Below are positions 1 to 7,840 of a stretch of 50,539 nucleotides of DNA, one piece after another. How positions within the stretch are numbered: position 1 is the stretch's first letter; every line of letters begins with the position of its first letter. The DNA is taken from positions 1 through 50,539 of the IMG/VR virus record IMGVR_UViG_3300001920_000017; one strand, 5' to 3'. The stretch comes from a virus. The notes under the pieces are model-generated. The model searched no databases, was not told where the DNA came from, and worked only from the letters and a program-made list of their open reading frames with translations. A program made the translations under genes and the position numbers.

Positions 1-1050
1 ATGCCGACCTCACCAGGCATGGCGTTCGCGCTGCTCTTGCTTGCGCTGATCGCATGGATGGCGTTGCCGCTGCTGCCCGCGTTCATGGAACTGCTGCGTC
101 CGCGCGATGCGGCGCCGCTGAGCGCCGTTGGCAACGACGCCGGCAAGCTCACGTATTTCGCCGACTCGTTCACCAAGCGTGCGCAGCGCGAGGGATTGCT
201 CGGCACCATGGTGCCCCCGCGTCTCGGCGATGGTACGCCCGTACTTTCGCACTCGCAGGGCGCGCCACTCGTCAAGCAGCGCAAGCCCATCGAGGACATG
301 GTCGTGCTCATGGACAGCACACCATTGCCCGAGGACTGTGAGCTGGCCACCGAAGTGCTGGCACGCCTGACGGTGCGCGGCAGCAACGGCGTGGTGTATC
401 GCGCGCTGCTCGGCCAGCGCGACGTGTATCTCGGTGAGCGCTCCACGATTCTGCGCTGGGTACACGCCAAGGGTCGACTCGAAGTGGCCAACGACTGTCG
501 TCTGCTCGGACGCGCGACCGCCGAGCGCACGATTGTATTGGGCACGAACGTCAGCTTCGAACGACTCGAGGCCGGCGTCATTCGTGTCACCGATGTGGAG
601 ACGGCCGAAGCTCCCGTGCTGCCCACGGGTGCCTACGAGCGCTTTGTGCCGAGCTACGGCAAGCAGTTGGCACCCGCCTATTGGCGCATCGACGGTGGTC
701 TGCCTATCACGGCGGGCTCGGCCTTCATCGGCTCGGCCATTGCGACGGGCTCCATCGTGGTCAACGACGGCGCGCGCGTCACGGGGTCGCTCAAGGCGCA
801 CGACGAAATCATCGTGCGCAGTGGTGCGGTGGTGACGGGCTCATTGTCCTCGCGCAAACGCATCACGCTCGAGCGCGGTGCGCGCGTGTCGGGCCCCATC
901 ATTTCCGAAGAAGCCATTGTGGTGGAAGCGGTCGTGGTGGGCAGCAGCACCAAGCCCACGACGGTCACGGCTCCGGTCGTGCGTCTCCTGCCGGGTGCGA
1001 CCATCTATGGCGCGGTCATGGCGAGCGAGAATGGACTGACGGTGGCGTAA
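1..1050 (+). CDS. Membrane-anchored bactofilin-like polymer-forming protein
   Basis: Seen: residues 7-28 form one hydrophobic segment. The C-terminal third (about 230-345) is a run of short beta repeats rich in Gly, Val and Ile with recurring G-S, G-A-V and G-A-R turns, the pattern of the bactofilin (polymer-forming cytoskeletal) right-handed beta-helix. Known: bactofilins self-assemble into filaments that scaffold envelope or shape machinery. Inference: a host cell-envelope scaffold fixed to the inner membrane, with the middle 200 residues unrecognised. The ATG is the first base of the window, so a longer N-terminus cannot be excluded. A very strong terminator follows 31 bases after the stop, separating this gene from the phage block. 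It is the only gene on the left that looks chromosomal. Confidence 0.75.
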   Translation: MPTSPGMAFALLLLALIAWMALPLLPAFMELLRPRDAAPLSAVGNDAGKLTYFADSFTKRAQREGLLGTMVPPRLGDGTPVLSHSQGAPLVKQRKPIEDMVVLMDSTPLPEDCELATEVLARLTVRGSNGVVYRALLGQRDVYLGERSTILRWVHAKGRLEVANDCRLLGRATAERTIVLGTNVSFERLEAGVIRVTDVETAEAPVLPTGAYERFVPSYGKQLAPAYWRIDGGLPITAGSAFIGSAIATGSIVVNDGARVTGSLKAHDEIIVRSGAVVTGSLSSRKRITLERGARVSGPIISEEAIVVEAVVVGSSTKPTTVTAPVVRLLPGATIYGAVMASENGLTVA

Positions 1051-1081
1051 ACGAAAGCCCACGACAGACGCGCGACCCACA

Positions 1082-1125
1082 AAACACAACAGGGCCCCGG
1101 AAGAATCCGGGGCCCTGTTGTGTTT
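1082..1125 (+). terminator. Strong intrinsic terminator after the bactofilin gene
   Basis: A perfect 19-bp inverted repeat (1082-1100 with 1107-1125) around a 6-base loop. The upstream arm starts with A residues and the downstream arm ends in TTT, so it could act on both strands. It lies just after the stop of the bactofilin gene and probably marks the last host transcription signal before the phage genes. Confidence 0.93.
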
Positions 1126-1328
1126 CCTGCTGCGAGGAAGCGCTTACCAGCGATAGTCGCAAGCGCAACGCAGCCTGAGAATAGGGCGCAGGCTGCGCAG
1201 TCCTCAGAGGGAAGCCGCGCGGCCGATCATGGCGCCGTGCTCCCCATTTTCGGCCAGCGACAGGCACCGCACACCCACAGGGACACCCTGCCCGCCGTGC
1301 CGAATGGGCGCTGGCCGAGGCCCGCCGC
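1126..1328. other. Gene-poor junction between host terminator and first phage gene
   Basis: About 200 bases with no convincing gene. The 70-codon ORF that crosses it begins inside the terminator and has no coding character. The last 100 bases are open in the frame of the next gene and read like protein (a short A-E-A-R-R segment precedes the ATG at 1329) but contain no obvious start. Because host-type sequence ends at 1125 and phage-type small genes begin at 1329, this is the best place in the window for a left attachment site. I could not identify an att core. Confidence 0.4.
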
Positions 1329-1793
1329 ATGAGCGCCCAACTGCTCATCTCGGAGCCGGAGGCGGAGCGCCCGCCGGTCGGCGAATACACGCGCATCGAG
1401 AAGCCGACTGACGCGCCGTTCCTGCCGGAACTGGCCGCCCGCCTGGTTGGCGGCCTTGGCCCCGAATGGAAGTGGCACCGGGCCACGTCGCTCTTCGCCG
1501 ACGAGTCCGACCCGTTCCACTCACCGCGCATCGGCGTGCGCGTCCACCTCAACGTGCCGACCACCACGCGGACCGGTAAGCAGAAGTGGCCACCGGTCAA
1601 GACCGACCGCGTGTTGATCGTGACCGAAGCGCAGGAGCAGGAAGCGGCGGCGCAGTGGGAGCGCGAGCACGGGGCGTGTGCTCGGTGCGGCGGCGATGGG
1701 CTGACCTTTGCTGGCTGCAGCTCGACGCTCGGCACGAAGTACGCGGTGTGCACGAAGTGTGACGGCACCGGCAAGCCCGAGGTGCACCCATGA
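1329..1793 (+). CDS. Hypothetical protein with paired Cys motifs
   Basis: 154 residues. The family is not recognised. The C-terminus has two Cys pairs, C117-x-x-C120 followed by G-G-D-G and C141-x-x-C144 followed by G-T-G. These match the DnaJ-type CxxCxGxG zinc-binding knuckle, so a small zinc-ribbon fold is likely there. The rest (residues 1-110) is a mixed alpha/beta domain without recognisable motifs. It opens the early operon and its stop overlaps the next ATG (ATGA). ATG 1329 is the first ATG in frame after a stop-free stretch of roughly 150 bases, so an upstream non-ATG start is possible. Confidence 0.7.
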   Translation: MSAQLLISEPEAERPPVGEYTRIEKPTDAPFLPELAARLVGGLGPEWKWHRATSLFADESDPFHSPRIGVRVHLNVPTTTRTGKQKWPPVKTDRVLIVTEAQEQEAAAQWEREHGACARCGGDGLTFAGCSSTLGTKYAVCTKCDGTGKPEVHP

Positions 1794-1948
1794 CCTCCCC
1801 CATCGCCCTCACGGCCGAAGGCGTCGCCTGGGTGCTGGCGTCGCTGGTGGCCATCGTGCTGTTCGGGCTCGCCCGGTCGCATCGCCAGCGCCGCGACAAG
1901 GCGGCCGAGGAATACCGGCGTCGTGCGGATGCCCGGAGGTGGGGATGA
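1790..1948 (+). CDS. Small single-pass membrane protein
   Basis: 52 residues. Residues about 10-28 are a clean hydrophobic helix, followed by a strongly basic tail rich in Arg, Lys and His. This predicts an N-out, C-in small membrane protein. It overlaps its neighbours on both sides (ATGA at 1790, and its stop overlaps the next ATG), which supports translation by coupling. The function is unknown. Small membrane proteins in phage early operons often modify the host envelope or exclude other phages, but nothing here shows that. Confidence 0.6.
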   Translation: MTSPIALTAEGVAWVLASLVAIVLFGLARSHRQRRDKAAEEYRRRADARRWG

Positions 1949-2217
1949 GCGCCCACGCCACCCTCCCCCGCGCCCGCCGCCAGATGGTGCCGGTGTCGCA
2001 GCGTCGCCGCTCCCCCGATGCGGTGCGGCAACGCGTGCTGGCCTACATCGACGCGCGTCCAGGGGTGTCTCGGGCCGCGATCAACTCCGCGTTTGCGCAT
2101 GTCAACGCGTGGACGCTGCAAAGTGCGCTCAAGCTGCTGATGCATGTGGATGGCGCCATCCGCGCCGAAGGGCGCGGCGTGACGCGCCGGTTCTTCGCAA
2201 CGCGGGAGGTGGCATGA
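1945..2217 (+). CDS. Small winged-helix-like protein
   Basis: 90 residues, very basic at the N-terminus. Residues about 24-80 alternate helix, helix, helix and beta hairpin in the manner of a winged helix (V-R-Q-R-V-L-A-Y-I, then S-R-A-A-I-N, then L-K-L-L, then G-V-T-R-R-F-F). A small DNA-binding regulator is plausible. The start at ATG 1945 is set by GGAGGT at 1935-1940. It overlaps the preceding and following genes by four bases, so it is part of the same translationally coupled operon. Confidence 0.6.
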   Translation: MSAHATLPRARRQMVPVSQRRRSPDAVRQRVLAYIDARPGVSRAAINSAFAHVNAWTLQSALKLLMHVDGAIRAEGRGVTRRFFATREVA

Positions 2218-2429
2218 CTCGCCCTCGCCGTCCGGCATCGTTCGACTGCCGGGACTATCTGGTCGGTGCCGAGCGCCGCGAGTGGGACCAGCTCAATGCC
2301 GAAGCCGACGCGCTGCACGCGCGCCGCAAGGAAGTCACGCAGCGGCTGAACGCGCTGCGGGGCCGGGCATGGAACCGCCGCCGTGAAGATGCGCTCAAGG
2401 CCATGCGGGCTGAGAAGGTGGCCGCATGA
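2214..2429 (+). CDS. Small charged helical protein
   Basis: 71 residues, 30 percent or more charged. Residues about 22-68 are predicted to be a long amphipathic helix with heptad-like spacing, so it may be a coiled coil. It has no Cys and no membrane segment, and the family is not recognised. GGAGGT at 2205-2210 precedes ATG 2214, and the start overlaps the upstream stop (ATGA). Its only context is the early operon of small genes. Confidence 0.55.
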   Translation: MTRPRRPASFDCRDYLVGAERREWDQLNAEADALHARRKEVTQRLNALRGRAWNRRREDALKAMRAEKVAA

Positions 2430-2494
2430 CGCGCCTCTGTGAAGTGATCCTCGCAGCGCTCGCGGGCCGGGCGTCGGTGCGGAGGTGGGCATGA
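2426..2494 (+). CDS. Possible 22-residue leader peptide
   Basis: ATG 2426 overlaps the upstream stop and opens a 22-codon frame that ends in a TGA overlapping the next ATG (2491). It may be translated only to carry ribosomes to the downstream gene. There is no independent evidence for function, and it could equally be an untranslated spacer. Confidence 0.2.
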   Translation: MTRLCEVILAALAGRASVRRWA

Positions 2495-2949
2495 GCGCAC
2501 AATCCACCCCCGACCTCGCGGCGCTGCGGGCGCTGGATGTGGTTGGCGCCGTGCGCGCACTCAACACCGCACTGGCCAAGCGCATTCTTGCCGAGCGCAA
2601 CAAAGAGAACGCCGACGCTGGCCATCCAGACGAGTGGCCGGCTCAGCAGGAGTGGGACGACCTCGCCCATTCGTCGCACTGCATCTTCTGGCAGGCAGCG
2701 CGCCGTGAAGCGGGCATCAACGCCCACCCGGACTTTTCGTTCGCGCTCGAAGCGTTTGCGAACGCCCTCCCCGCGCTGCTGGACCGGATCGAGCGGGCGG
2801 AGCGGGTGGTGGGGCAGTACGACAACGTGCTGTCCACGGTGCGCGATCACCTGCTGTTGTGCGTCGGAGACGGCGACTTTGCCGCGCACTCGCAAGAAAC
2901 GGTAGACGCCGAGTTGGTGCGCTTGCGCGCCGCGCGGGCGGGGGCGTGA
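2491..2949 (+). CDS. Hypothetical early phage protein
   Basis: 152 residues, acidic and mostly helical. A central patch with H-S-S-H-C-I-F-W (about residues 50-57) is followed by a helix pair ending in a coiled-coil-like segment, D-R-I-E-R-A-E-R-V. The family is not recognised. I chose ATG 2491 over the in-frame GTG at 2485 because GGAGGT at 2481-2486 sits 4 bases before the ATG and would overlap the GTG. Its stop is overlapped by the next ATG. Confidence 0.65.
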   Translation: MSAQSTPDLAALRALDVVGAVRALNTALAKRILAERNKENADAGHPDEWPAQQEWDDLAHSSHCIFWQAARREAGINAHPDFSFALEAFANALPALLDRIERAERVVGQYDNVLSTVRDHLLLCVGDGDFAAHSQETVDAELVRLRAARAGA

Positions 2950-3242
2950 TGCGCGACCTTCTGACCTTCGCCGCGTACCTCATCGGCTGCGGCGCGCTCG
3001 GCGGCTGGTATTCGTGGCTCGGCGCGGTGATGCTTGCGTGCGCGCTCGCTGTTGCGGCCTACCGTGCATGGCACACCGAACCCGCGCAGCGGAAGACAGA
3101 AACCGTGATCGCCGCCGTCCGGCGCAGTCACGCCGCGCCTGTCTGCGAACTCTGCCACCGCCCCGCGCCGCTGCGGACCATCGTCCCCGGCTACGACGAC
3201 GCGACGGTCGCGTGCCTGGCGTGCGCGGAGGTGCTCCAGTGA
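2949..3242 (+). CDS. Two-helix membrane protein with C-terminal zinc-ribbon-like Cys pairs
   Basis: 97 residues. Residues about 5-40 hold two closely spaced hydrophobic helices. The C-terminal half has two Cys pairs, C-E-L-C and C-L-A-C, about 25 residues apart, typical of a small zinc ribbon. The topology suggests a cytoplasmic metal-binding head on a membrane hairpin. ATG 2949 shares one base with the preceding TGA. The function is unknown. Confidence 0.6.
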   Translation: MRDLLTFAAYLIGCGALGGWYSWLGAVMLACALAVAAYRAWHTEPAQRKTETVIAAVRRSHAAPVCELCHRPAPLRTIVPGYDDATVACLACAEVLQ

Positions 3243-3490
3243 CCCGCTACTTCTGCCCCCGCGACAGCGTGAAGCCGCGCCCGCTCACGGATGACGAGGC
3301 GTACGCGATACGCGGCAACCCGGACGTGTTCGATACCTGGTCGCGTGCTCGTGGAGCGGCGCAAGCGCACGCGGAGCGGATGGTCGCCGAAGCCCGCTCG
3401 CAGCTCGACCGCGCCCGCTCGCTGCGGGATGTGGCCAACAGTCTGCCGGGGGAGGCGCCGGTGGCGCAGGAGGTCGCGTGCCAGAACTGA
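3239..3490 (+). CDS. Small hypothetical protein, GTG start
   Basis: 83 residues. It is mostly helical and charged in its second half (H-A-E-R-M-V-A-E-A, then R-A-R-S-L-R-D), with no membrane segment or metal motif. The GTG at 3239 is supported by GGAGGT at 3227-3232, six bases away, and by the four-base overlap with the upstream stop. Its end overlaps the HNH gene by 13 bases. Not recognised. Confidence 0.55.
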   Translation: MTRYFCPRDSVKPRPLTDDEAYAIRGNPDVFDTWSRARGAAQAHAERMVAEARSQLDRARSLRDVANSLPGEAPVAQEVACQN

Positions 3491-3960
3491 TCATCGACCG
3501 CGACAGCGGGCGCTTTGTCTCAGGTCAGCACTATTCGGTGTCGACGCAGATCAAGCGTGGAGAACGGCGAAGCCCGGAAACCGAGATCAAGCCCGGACAG
3601 CGACTCAGCCCGCGTACGGAGTTCAAGGCTGGACAGACGGCTCACAACAAGATGCCGATTGGCTCAGTCACCACGCGACTCGTCTTCGGTGTGCGTCGGG
3701 CGTTCGTAAAGGTCGCCGAACCGAACATTTGGAAGCCGCGGGCAAAGGTCGAATGGGAGCGCGCCAACGGGCGTCCGCTTCCACGCGGCCACGTTGTACA
3801 CCACGTCGACCGCAATCCGCTGAACGACGATCCCACGAACCTGATGGCGCTCACCAGAGCAGAGCATGCTCGCGAGCACCTCAACGAAGTGAGGGCGTCA
3901 GGATTCAGTGGTGAGGAAGCTCGCAAGCGCGCGCAGGCCGCACGGAGGAAGCGCCCATGA
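3478..3960 (+). CDS. HNH endonuclease (phage type, with N-terminal NUMOD-like repeats)
   Basis: 160 residues. The C-terminal half carries the HNH beta-beta-alpha-metal signature: H-H-V-D, N-P-L-N-D, N-L-M-A-L and R-A-E-H at about residues 102-126. The N-terminal third has repeated K-x-G-x-R-x-S-P and F-x-x-G-x-x-x-H-N-K motifs, as in HNH proteins of phages and selfish elements, which probably contact DNA. Known: such proteins nick or cut DNA and are often free-standing homing endonucleases, while others assist packaging. It lies inside the early operon, far from the terminase, so mobile-element behaviour or an early DNA-processing role fits better than packaging. It starts at GTG 3478 with GGAGG at 3468-3472. 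Confidence 0.85.
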   Translation: MPELIIDRDSGRFVSGQHYSVSTQIKRGERRSPETEIKPGQRLSPRTEFKAGQTAHNKMPIGSVTTRLVFGVRRAFVKVAEPNIWKPRAKVEWERANGRPLPRGHVVHHVDRNPLNDDPTNLMALTRAEHAREHLNEVRASGFSGEEARKRAQAARRKRP

Positions 3961-5366
3961 TCCCCGCCGATGAACTGATTTGTGATTCCTTCGCCGGCGG
4001 TGGAGGCGCCTCCCTCGGCATTGAGATGGCGCTCGGCCGCTCGCCCGACATCGCCATCAACCACGACGCCGAAGCGATCGCGCTGCACGCGGCCAACCAT
4101 CCGTACACGCGGCACTACCGCGAGGATGTGTGGAAGGTCGATCCGCGCGAGGCAACGGGCGGCCAGCCCGTCGGGCTGATGTGGCTGTCGCCGGACTGCA
4201 AACACTTCAGCAAGGCCAAGGGCGGCAAGCCGGTGAGTCCGCGCGTGCGGGGGCTCGCCTGGGTGGCGGTGCGGTGGGCCGTGGCCGTGCGTCCGCGCAT
4301 CATCGTCCTCGAGAACGTGGAAGAGTTTCAGACGTGGGGGCCGCTCGGCGTCGATGATCGCCCGTGCCCGCGTCGCCGGGGCCTCACGTTCAAGCGATTC
4401 ACCGGCCGCCTGCGCAATCTCGGCTACGACGTGCAGTGGCGCGAGCTGCGTGCCTGCGACTACGGCGCGCCCACGATCCGCAAGCGCCTGTTCTTGATCG
4501 CGCGCTGTGACGGCCAGCCGATTGTGTGGCCGAAGCCGACGCACGCGAAGGGCGGTCGCGCCGGCCTGCTGCCGTGGCGTACCGCCGCCGAGTGCATCGA
4601 CTGGTCGATCCCCTGCCCGTCGATCTTCGAGCGGACGCGCCCGCTGGCCGTGGCCACGCAGCGGCGCATTGCGGCCGGACTGCGGCGCTACGTGTTGGAG
4701 TCGCCGCGTCCGTTCATCGTCCAGGTGCAGAATGCCAGCAGCGGTGACACGCCGCTGTCGATTGATGCGCCGATGCGGACAGTGACCGCGCATCCGAAGG
4801 GCGGCGGGTTCGCGCTGGTGGCCGCGTTCCTCGCCAAGCACCAGAGCGAACGCAATCCGGGCGACGTGAATGCGGCGTCGCTGTTCGATCCCGTGCCCAC
4901 GGTGAAAAGCCGCGACAGCAACGCGCTGGTGACGGCCCACATCGTGAAGATGCGCGGTGACAACGTCGGCCACAGTGCCGGTGAACCGCTGCACACGGTG
5001 AGCGCCGGCGGCACGCACTTCGCTGAGGTCCGCGCCTTCCTCACGGCTTACTACGGCAACGAGAAGGACGGCGGCGACCTGTTCGACCCGATGCGCACCG
5101 TGACGAGCAAGGAGCGGTTCGGCCTCGTCACCGTCGAGGGGCACGACTACGCCATCCGCGACATCGGCATGCGCATGCTGGCGCCGCGCGAGCTGTACCG
5201 CGCGCAGGGTTTCCCCGATTCGTACCGCATCGACGTGCTGTTCAACGGCAAGCCGATGACCAAGACCGCGCAGGTGAGGATGTGCGGAAACAGCGTGGTC
5301 CCCGCCGTCGCTGCCGCGATCGTCGCCGCCAACGTCGGCACCCTTACCCAGGAGCGTGCCGCATGA
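3957..5366 (+). CDS. C5-cytosine DNA methyltransferase
   Basis: 469 residues, within the usual size for the Dcm family. Motif I (F-A-G-G-G-G, residues 12-17) binds AdoMet. Motif IV is S-P-D-C (78-81) with catalytic Cys81, a form common in phage enzymes in place of P-C. Motif VI is E-N-V (119-121), motif VIII is R-K-R-L-F-L-I-A near 175-182, and motif X is G-N-S-V-V-P near the C-terminus. Between them the target-recognition region has repeated P-x-x-T-V segments. No restriction enzyme is adjacent, so it is probably an orphan enzyme that protects phage DNA from host restriction. The target site cannot be read from the sequence. GGAGGAA at 3944-3950 sets the start. Confidence 0.95.
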   Translation: MIPADELICDSFAGGGGASLGIEMALGRSPDIAINHDAEAIALHAANHPYTRHYREDVWKVDPREATGGQPVGLMWLSPDCKHFSKAKGGKPVSPRVRGLAWVAVRWAVAVRPRIIVLENVEEFQTWGPLGVDDRPCPRRRGLTFKRFTGRLRNLGYDVQWRELRACDYGAPTIRKRLFLIARCDGQPIVWPKPTHAKGGRAGLLPWRTAAECIDWSIPCPSIFERTRPLAVATQRRIAAGLRRYVLESPRPFIVQVQNASSGDTPLSIDAPMRTVTAHPKGGGFALVAAFLAKHQSERNPGDVNAASLFDPVPTVKSRDSNALVTAHIVKMRGDNVGHSAGEPLHTVSAGGTHFAEVRAFLTAYYGNEKDGGDLFDPMRTVTSKERFGLVTVEGHDYAIRDIGMRMLAPRELYRAQGFPDSYRIDVLFNGKPMTKTAQVRMCGNSVVPAVAAAIVAANVGTLTQERAA

Positions 5367-5470
5367 CCCGCCTCAACTGCCCCGTCATTGGGGCCCTCGT
5401 GCTCGGCGCCGTTTTGTGGTGCGGGTTGGTTGCGGTCTTCACCGTCTTGTGGCGGGTGGCCCGTGGCTGA
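5363..5470 (+). CDS. Very small single-pass membrane protein
   Basis: 35 residues: a short polar N-terminus, one strongly hydrophobic helix (about 8-30) and a basic end. AGGAG lies about ten bases upstream, and the start overlaps the methyltransferase stop (ATGA). Its size and organisation resemble the other one-helix proteins of this operon. The function is unknown. Confidence 0.5.
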   Translation: MTRLNCPVIGALVLGAVLWCGLVAVFTVLWRVARG

Positions 5471-5966
5471 CCGTCCCCACATCAAAGCCGCGACGACCAC
5501 GGTCACGGTGACGAAGTCCCAGTCGGACCTGATCGCGCTGCTGCGCCGCTACGGGTGCCGTGACTTCGGGTTCGACGAAGACCCGAACGGCCACGAGGCG
5601 TCGGTGCGGTTCCGCGTCACCACCGGTGTCCGCGATCTGCCCGTCCTCATGCGCGTCAACATCGACGCCGTGTACCGCGCGCTGTATCCGTTGGCGCCGA
5701 AGGGTCACGGCACCCAGCGCACCAAGGCGCTCGAGCAGCGCCAGCAGCAAGCGCAGCGCACCGCGTGGCGCCTGCTCATCGACTGGATCGACGCCGCGTG
5801 CAGCACCACGGCCATCGGCCTGCAGTCGGTTGAAGAGGTGTTCATGGCGCACATCGTCGTGCGCGACCACGAGCACCGCCCCATGCGCCTCATCGAGGCC
5901 TTCCACGACATGCAGCAGCGGGGCGCGTTGCCGCTCGCGCTGCCTTCCCCAGGAGATGCACGATGA
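5463..5966 (+). CDS. Hypothetical early phage protein
   Basis: 167 residues from GTG 5463. The ATG-initiated longer frame (from 5388) would run through the small membrane gene in another frame and is less likely. The first 75 residues look like an alpha/beta domain (T-V-T-K-S-Q-S-D-L-I-A-L-L, then V-R-F-R-V-T). A Gln/Arg-rich helix follows, then a helical C-terminal half that includes F-M-A-H-I-V-V-R-D. It is not recognised, and there are no catalytic or metal motifs. Confidence 0.65.
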   Translation: MADRPHIKAATTTVTVTKSQSDLIALLRRYGCRDFGFDEDPNGHEASVRFRVTTGVRDLPVLMRVNIDAVYRALYPLAPKGHGTQRTKALEQRQQQAQRTAWRLLIDWIDAACSTTAIGLQSVEEVFMAHIVVRDHEHRPMRLIEAFHDMQQRGALPLALPSPGDAR

Positions 5967-6610
5967 CCACCCCCGAGACGGCGGGAGAGCCGTACTGGTT
6001 ACAGCAATTGCGCCAACATCTCCGCCTTGGTTTTGGCGCGCTGTACACAGTGGATGAAGTAAACATCTGTCTGATCTCTGAGGTACTCACTCACATCGAC
6101 ACCCTCGCCGCCCGCGTGCGCGAGACGGAGGGACGGCGCGCGGAACTCAACCCGCTGGACGTTCAAGATGTGCGCGCGGAGTTCACCGACGAATTGCGCG
6201 ATTACTTCGGCGAAGTACACGAGGAATTCAACGCCCACCGGGCAGTCGAAGAGATTGTCCATCTCCGCGCCCAACTCACCGCCGCCACGGAGCGGGCGGA
6301 GCGCGTGGACCTGTTGGAAATCCCGAAGCAGCCGGGCCTTGACCCGATCCGCGCGATCTTCCTCGACCACGAACCGGGCAAGGGTACGCTCATCGTGCAG
6401 TGCTACAACGAGGCATGGACGTGCTACTTCGGCGCGATGGGCAAGCGCACGCTGCGGGAGTTCGTCGCGTCAGTCGACCGTGGCTATCTCGGCGGCGCCA
6501 TGCGGTGCGGCAACCCCACGTATCGCGAGCGCGTGGCGAACGCCGTCATCCTCTCTTGCCGCGCCGCCCTCGCCGCTGCGGCGCCCACGGAGGTGCGGGA
6601 TGGAGCTTGA
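5963..6610 (+). CDS. Hypothetical protein with central coiled coil
   Basis: 215 residues. Residues about 30-115 are helical with heptad character (R-V-R-E-T-E-G-R-R, then H-L-R-A-Q-L-T-A-A-T-E-R-A-E-R). A compact C-terminal alpha/beta domain (about 125-205) contains a W-T-C-Y-F patch. The family is not recognised. AGGAG at 5951-5955 lies seven bases before the start. It overlaps the preceding gene by four bases and the next by eleven. Confidence 0.65.
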   Translation: MTTPETAGEPYWLQQLRQHLRLGFGALYTVDEVNICLISEVLTHIDTLAARVRETEGRRAELNPLDVQDVRAEFTDELRDYFGEVHEEFNAHRAVEEIVHLRAQLTAATERAERVDLLEIPKQPGLDPIRAIFLDHEPGKGTLIVQCYNEAWTCYFGAMGKRTLREFVASVDRGYLGGAMRCGNPTYRERVANAVILSCRAALAAAAPTEVRDGA

Positions 6611-6824
6611 TGAGGTAGGAGACCCGTGCATGTGTATGACAGGCAGCGAAAGAGCGAGGTGCGAAAACATGCGCTGTGCCCCCCACCTCGCTATGTGCTC
6701 TCGATGCGACGGGCTTGTGTCGAAGCGGCCCCACGCGGGATACCGATGCGACGCTTGCCTTGCTTTTGTGGGAGATGCCAACGGCAATTTTTATCCGCCC
6801 ACGGACGCGGCGGGGGAGGGGTGA
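6600..6824 (+). CDS. Cys-rich small zinc-binding-like protein
   Basis: 74 residues with ten Cys, including C-M-C near the N-terminus and C-S-R-C and C-D-A-C pairs further on. This suggests at least one and perhaps two zinc knuckles. The acidic N-terminus and absence of hydrophobic segments point to a cytoplasmic protein. GGAGGT at 6589-6594 fixes the ATG at 6600. It overlaps the next gene by one base. The function is unknown. Confidence 0.6.
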   Translation: MELDEVGDPCMCMTGSERARCENMRCAPHLAMCSRCDGLVSKRPHAGYRCDACLAFVGDANGNFYPPTDAAGEG

Positions 6825-7234
6825 TGGCCGGATGCGCTGATGTGTGCCTGAGCGTCCACGACGACGCCGACACCCCCGATTTCTTCTCGGTCAAGACGGT
6901 CACGGCGAAGAAGACGTATCGCTGCGTTGAGTGTGGCGACTGGATCACACCCGGAATGAGATACGAGCGCACGTCCGGGAAGTGGCACGGCTGCATGGAG
7001 ACGTACCCCACCTGCTTGCCGTGCGCAGATGTTCGTGACGCCTTCACCTGCGGCTCTTGGGTTTACGGTGAACTGTGGAACGATGTGCTAGAGCAGATGT
7101 TCCCAGTGTGGCGCGAGAAAGGCGCATGGGACTGTCTTGCCAAGTTGCAGACGCCGGAAGCTGTGGCGAAGTGCAACGCGGCGTATGCGGAGTGGTTGCG
7201 CGACTGGTACGGCGAGGAACTGCCCAATGCCTAA
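6824..7234 (+). CDS. Zinc-ribbon-like hypothetical protein
   Basis: 136 residues. The early motif Y-R-C-V-E-C-G-D-W-I followed later by C-L-P-C is the layout of a treble-clef or zinc-ribbon domain, here at about residues 29-64. The remaining half is helical and ends in a conserved-looking acidic W-L-R-D-W-Y-G-E-E segment. Similar proteins occur in phage early regions without known function. A purine run at 6813-6821 acts as the ribosome site. Confidence 0.65.
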   Translation: MAGCADVCLSVHDDADTPDFFSVKTVTAKKTYRCVECGDWITPGMRYERTSGKWHGCMETYPTCLPCADVRDAFTCGSWVYGELWNDVLEQMFPVWREKGAWDCLAKLQTPEAVAKCNAAYAEWLRDWYGEELPNA

Positions 7235-7442
7235 CCCCCTCTGGCTCCTGCGCGACCCGAGCGGGCGGGTGATCGGGGCGAGTGCCAATGGTGCGCAACA
7301 TGCGGTTAACGACGCATGGCGCTTCTGCCTCATTCCCGACGATCTGCCGCGCAGGTTCGACAGCGTAATCAAAGCCAACCCCACCGCCTCCACCTACACC
7401 GTGGACGGCTACACCCTCGCACGCAAGGAGATGGACGGATGA
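7227..7442 (+). CDS. Small hypothetical phage protein
   Basis: 71 residues. It reads like a compact alpha/beta protein: W-L-L-R-D-P-S-G-R-V-I-G forms a beta hairpin, then a helix with A-V-N-D-A-W-R-F follows, then a closing strand with Y-T-V-D-G-Y. It has no metal site. It overlaps the previous gene by eight bases, and GAGGAA precedes its ATG. Not recognised. Confidence 0.6.
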   Translation: MPNPLWLLRDPSGRVIGASANGAQHAVNDAWRFCLIPDDLPRRFDSVIKANPTASTYTVDGYTLARKEMDG

Positions 7443-7840
7443 GTGACGCAACGCATCTGCACGTGGAAGCCGAAGTGCGCTATTGGGAGGACGCGACCGT
7501 CAACGATGTCCGAGACGTAGAGGGGACGCTCGTGCCTTTTCGCAACGGCGAGAAGTGGTGCCCCGTCATTCGTCTCGCAGACGGCGTGGTGGAGAACTGG
7601 CCCGCTGGCACGACGGCTGACGTGTACTACAAGGTCTGCGATCAGGGCGAGTACTGGCTCGCGAACGCCGATGGTATGCGCCGGTTCAAGTGGCGCAGCC
7701 ACTACGTGCCGGACGCGTGGCTGGCGCACAGTGATGAGCAGGGCTACGGCGACTACATCATCCTCGATATCGACGAGGACGGGCGCATTCAGCACTGGAA
7801 TACCCCCGTGTTCGTTGCTGACGAATGGGAGTCGCTATGA
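7439..7840 (+). CDS. Hypothetical phage protein, beta-rich
   Basis: 133 residues, acidic and rich in Trp and Tyr. The first half (E-A-E-V-R-Y-W-E-D-A-T-V-N-D) and the D-V-Y-Y-K-V-C-D-Q-G-E-Y-W strand pair suggest a beta barrel or sandwich. The C-terminal half has D-Y-I-I-L-D-I-D-E-D-G-R-I. Related sequences are, to my knowledge, only annotated as phage hypothetical proteins. AAGGAG at 7425-7430 supports ATG 7439. Confidence 0.65.
   Translation: MSDATHLHVEAEVRYWEDATVNDVRDVEGTLVPFRNGEKWCPVIRLADGVVENWPAGTTADVYYKVCDQGEYWLANADGMRRFKWRSHYVPDAWLAHSDEQGYGDYIILDIDEDGRIQHWNTPVFVADEWESL

Noticed and set aside
1120-1332. A 70-codon ORF after the bactofilin terminator
   Set aside because: It starts inside the terminator stem and has no coding character. 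The frame of the next gene reads better.
3957-5366. A restriction-modification system
   Set aside because: The methyltransferase has no adjacent restriction enzyme. The upstream HNH protein is of the homing/phage type, not a restriction nuclease.
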